This document shows, piece after piece, positions 23,079-23,676 of a stretch of 23,676 bases of DNA; the stretch's first letter is position 1; every line of letters begins with the position of its first letter. The DNA comes from Planctomycetaceae bacterium. GTDB taxonomy: Bacteria; Planctomycetota; Planctomycetia; Pirellulales; UBA1268. The position numbers and the translations under genes are program-made. The stretch is taken from the NCBI GenBank assembly GCA_947453875.1, contig CANGIH010000002.1, positions 1-23,676 of the forward strand. The letters are read 5' to 3'. The notes under the pieces were generated by a model. The model was not told where the DNA came from. It made no database searches and saw only the letters and a program-made list of their open reading frames with translations.

Positions 23079-23676
23079 ATGCCCCGCCCCGCGATGCCCA
23101 GGCCGCTCCATCTGGTGGTGGTCGCGCTTGTCGCACTTGGGTCATGGGGTGCCGGTCCGGCCGACGCGGCTCCGGCAAAGGAGCGTGCCAGCGCCAATCC
23201 GGAGTGGAACCAATACGGTGGCCCGCGGCGCGACAACCGTGCGACCGACACCGGGCTTCTCAAGGCGTGGCCCGATGGCGGACCGGCACTGCACGGCTCC
23301 ACGAAGAACCTCGGCCTCGGTTATTCGAGCGTCAGCTTCGCGCCGGGGGTCGTCCTCACGATGGGGAGCCGCGGCGACGATGAATATGTGATCTGCCTCG
23401 ATGCCGGCTCGCTCGATGAGAAATGGGCGACGCGGATCGGGAAGACCCGCCCCGACGGCATGGGGGCCGGGCCCCGTGGCACCCCGACCGTGGATGGGGA
23501 GAGGATCTATGCCCTCGGCGCCCATGGGGATCTCGCCTGCCTGGCGCTCGCCGATGGCAAGCCGCTGTGGGGGGGCAACATCCTCCAGGCGTTCGGAGCC
23601 ACGAACATCGTCTGGGGGATCAGCGAGTCGCCGCTTGTCGACGGCGACCGACTCGTGGTCACCCCCGGTGGCAAGG
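23079..23676 (+). CDS. PQQ-like beta-propeller exported protein (N-terminal part, cut by window edge)
   Basis: 199 codons are present before the right edge. ATG 23079 is preceded by AGGAG with a 7-nt gap and opens a signal peptide, MPRPAMPRPLHLVVVALVALG, ending near PADA-AP. WNQYGGPRRDNRATDTGLLKAW is the usual entry of planctomycete PQQ-like proteins (W-x2-YGGP-x-R-x-N). Propeller-blade strands then repeat the pattern of a Gly turn, V-x-C-LDA and W: VICLDAGSLDEKWATRIG, GTPTVDGERIYALGAHGDLACL and ADGKPLWGGNIL. These proteins resemble BamB or quinoprotein dehydrogenase propellers; whether this one binds PQQ cannot be judged without the remainder. It is likely periplasmic. It is transcribed away from the unknown 930-residue gene. 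Confidence 0.85.
   Translation, partial: MPRPAMPRPLHLVVVALVALGSWGAGPADAAPAKERASANPEWNQYGGPRRDNRATDTGLLKAWPDGGPALHGSTKNLGLGYSSVSFAPGVVLTMGSRGDDEYVICLDAGSLDEKWATRIGKTRPDGMGAGPRGTPTVDGERIYALGAHGDLACLALADGKPLWGGNILQAFGATNIVWGISESPLVDGDRLVVTPGGK

Noticed and set aside
22091..23302. 403-codon minus-strand frame across the divergent gap
   Set aside because: It overlaps both the unknown exported protein in another frame and the propeller gene on the opposite strand, with Arg/Pro/Gly-rich composition.

Overview
The window is a GC-rich chromosomal segment of bacterial gene content that points strongly to Planctomycetota, probably a Pirellulales-like lineage. The reasons are a DUF1549/DUF1553 plus DUF1501 gene pair with planctomycete cytochrome motifs, a CRTAC1 (FG-GAP plus ASPIC/UnbV) lipoprotein next to a TPR protein, a very large secreted protein carrying an LEPR-XLL-like N-terminal motif, a DapL-type aminotransferase and a PQQ-like propeller protein. 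I saw no rRNA, tRNA, CRISPR array, transposase or phage gene.

Layout. Bases 1-3145 (minus) hold the N-terminal 1048 residues of a giant secreted animal-type haem peroxidase with VCBS and cadherin-like modules, cut by the left edge. A divergent gap with one weak small ORF leads to an enolase-superfamily enzyme (3411-4541, plus). Next come an Rrf2-type regulator (4743-5192) and, overlapping it by ATGA, an exported protein with one CxxCH haem site (5189-6481), closed by a clear intrinsic terminator. A second plus-strand operon follows: CRTAC1 lipoprotein (6679-8379), membrane-anchored TPR protein (8393-9733) and a pentameric ligand-gated ion channel homologue (9730-10875). It ends at a hairpin shared with a possible 56-residue convergent gene. 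dapL (11386-12642) and a helical-repeat lipoprotein (12784-13716) follow, separated by a gap containing three consecutive stem-loops.

The right part is mostly minus strand. A DUF1549/DUF1553 protein (16741-19935), a DUF1501 protein (15258-16736) and a photolyase (13759-15240) are spaced by 4 and 17 bp and look like one transcript. Upstream lies a large exported protein of unknown function (20074 to about 22866), divergent from a PQQ-like propeller gene that runs off the right edge.

How they may work together. Most products carry export or lipoprotein signals, so this is an envelope and periplasm-oriented region. The most unusual arrangement is the tightly coupled CRTAC1-TPR-ligand-gated channel operon, which I infer may be a periplasmic ligand-sensing or ion-flux module. 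The Rrf2 gene coupled to a mono-haem protein looks like a redox-responsive unit, with a plausible promoter, dyad operator and leader hairpin.
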